The position numbers were made by a program, and so were the translations under genes. A DNA stretch of 64,000 bases from Leucocoprinus leucothites (lineage: Eukaryota; Basidiomycota; Agaricomycetes; Agaricales; Agaricaceae), in contig JAACJO010000028.1 in assembly GCA_013368445.1 (NCBI GenBank), positions 248,001-312,000 of the forward strand, written 5' to 3'. Positions 63,012 to 64,000 of this stretch are shown one piece after another (the stretch's first letter is position 1; every line of letters begins with the position of its first letter). Under the pieces are notes generated by a model. It was not told the DNA's origin. It worked only from the letters and a program-made list of their open reading frames with translations, and searched no databases.

Positions 63012-64000
63012 GTAACTTCAAGTAGACGCAGTAGTATTGAGCTCTAATCGCGACACACCAACTTTTGATGGTGGTGGTAAGAGGTCAAGGAGGGATGATG
63101 GAAGGTGCCAGTGATCCAAATAGCCGCGTGCCTTTGCATGGATGAGAGGGACTTGAGTAGCGCCTTGTTACAAGCACCTTCAAAGTACCATAGTTGAAAG
63201 CCATATGTTGCCACTGGGACAACACATGACCTATATAAAAGCCGTTTCTGAAGGGGAAGGAGGCCATGGGTAGAGTTACCTAGCATACCCATAGCTTTCA
63301 CAGTGGATAATGCCTTGGTAGAGTAATAGTGAATGTGTTCTTGGAATGAGAGTCAATGGTCAAAATAAAAACCCAAGTAACACCAGAAGCGTTTAGGATG
63401 AAGGATGGGGCCACCGACTTCAGACAGGTCTAGAGGGGGATTTGTATCATTGTGATGGCAAGAGAAGTGGAAGACTTCAGATTTGTCATGTTTGACGACT
63501 AATCCAAGGTCAGTGCATATGGAGTTAATGATGGAGTAGGCTGCTTTAAGGGAAGAGGTTGTGTCAGTATAGTTCTTCGCTTGAGATATACAAAGCCCAT
63601 CATCAACAAAAGATAAAAGGGAGGAGGGGATAGATTGTAATCAAGTGCATTGCTCGAACATAAACATGAGAGGTGCTAAATAAAGTGCCAATAGTATGGG
63701 TGAAAGAGCTGAACCTTGCCCTACACCAACATCCGTGTCGTGAGCATCAGACAGGAAGGTGTTCCACATGAACTGAGTTGATCGACCTATGAGGTAATGA
63801 GAGAAGAATTTTACGAGCTCTGGGGTGAACCCTTGGCATCGTAGAATATCAGTAAGAATGTCGTGATTGAGAGAAGGGAAAAATTGGGTGATGTCAAAAG
63901 CACAAATGCTAGTGATCATACCTTTGGCCAAACCGGCCCAAATGGTGTGGGTGAGGAAAACACCAGTGTCTTCAGTAGAACGCTGAATAACTCTGCCCAT

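Larger units (their letters stand above)
60260..63097 (-). mobile_element. A1-13: complete gag-only element with a solo LTR inside
   Basis: Poly(T) 60260-60282, A1 3' UTR, gag, 5' terminus at 63097. Perfect 14 bp duplication ATGGAAGGTGCCAG at 60246-60259 and 63098-63111. A 546 bp LTR is inserted in gag at 61263-61808. Confidence 0.94.
58972..64000 (-). mobile_element. B-12: decayed B ORF2 carrying A1-13
   Basis: ORF2 C-terminal half at 58972-60259 and a more upstream part at 63112-64000, separated by A1-13. Cut on the left by B-11; continues past the right window edge. Confidence 0.82.
58972..64000 (-). pseudogene. B ORF2 in B-12, split and stop-ridden
   Basis: The right part encodes reverse transcriptase from RSTEDTGVFLTHTIWAG through FDITQFFPSL, GQGSALSPILL and FVDDG to MKAMGMLGNSTHG. 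The left part runs from VSTLPSNH through RNase H (TDAS, DAELYS, ITDCL, HNDITS) to the C-terminal region. Stops at several former Arg codons (63350 and 63642 regions; 59499-59501), a 3 nt loss in FWKKKY and a short deletion near 59025. The third part of the Cys/His motif is broken by a stop. Confidence 0.8.

Overview
The window is eukaryotic repeat DNA, most likely from a basidiomycete fungus. That assignment is an inference: the LINEs resemble the fungal Tad1/I-like group with a C-terminal RNase H, a Ty3-like solo LTR is present, and dead copies carry many CGA-to-TGA stops as expected for CpG decay. No host gene, tRNA or rRNA was recognised. About 99% of the 64 kb is non-LTR retrotransposon sequence inserted into itself, often two or three levels deep. 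Only about 0.33 kb (17518-17738 and 17943-18053) could not be assigned to a mobile element.

Three related families are present. Family B is the autonomous LINE, about 7.0 kb: a 79-80 nt 5' UTR, ORF1 (917 aa, gag-like, three zinc knuckles), the spacing TAA-AT-ATG, ORF2 (1317 aa: APE-type endonuclease, reverse transcriptase with FVDD, RNase H, C-terminal Cys/His motif), a 185 nt 3' UTR and poly(A). Families A1 and A2 are about 2.2-2.3 kb. They carry only a gag-like ORF (about 620-634 aa), a short 5' UTR, their own 3' UTR and poly(A); they have no ORF2. Several gag ORFs are fully open (3102-5006, 25653-27539, 40885-42789).

Layout. 1-5466: A1 fragment, then a chimera of A1 gag and B ORF2 (C1) interrupted by an A1 tail and a complete A2. 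5467-13413: B-1 (intact ORF2), with A1-3 nested in its ORF1. 13430-17517: end of C1, then two A1 copies head to tail. 17518-18053: unassigned island with a B tail in it. 18054-23440: B 5' segment inverted against a B ORF2 segment. 23441-29533: LTR relic, then a second gag/ORF2 chimera (C2) with B-5 and A1-6 nested. 29534-32829: B scrap, A2-2 and A1-7, each hit by a short B tail. 32830-43390: decayed B-9 ORF2 carrying A1-8, A1-9 (itself hit by A1-10) and A2-3. 43391-51980: A1-11 carrying the full-length B-10, then A1-12. 51981-58971: full-length B-11. 58972-64000: B-12 carrying A1-13, which carries a 546 bp solo LTR.

How they work together (inference from sequence). A1, A2 and B share their first ~30 nt, a covarying 3'-terminal hairpin followed by ATAAAT, a small hairpin motif inside ORF1, 12-16 bp target-site duplications and poly(A) tails. 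Two separate chimeras join A1 gag to B ORF2. The simplest reading is that A1 and A2 are protein-coding but non-autonomous elements (comparable to mammalian HAL1 or Drosophila HeT-A) that supply their own gag and borrow the B reverse transcriptase. This is the main candidate for a previously undescribed system here.
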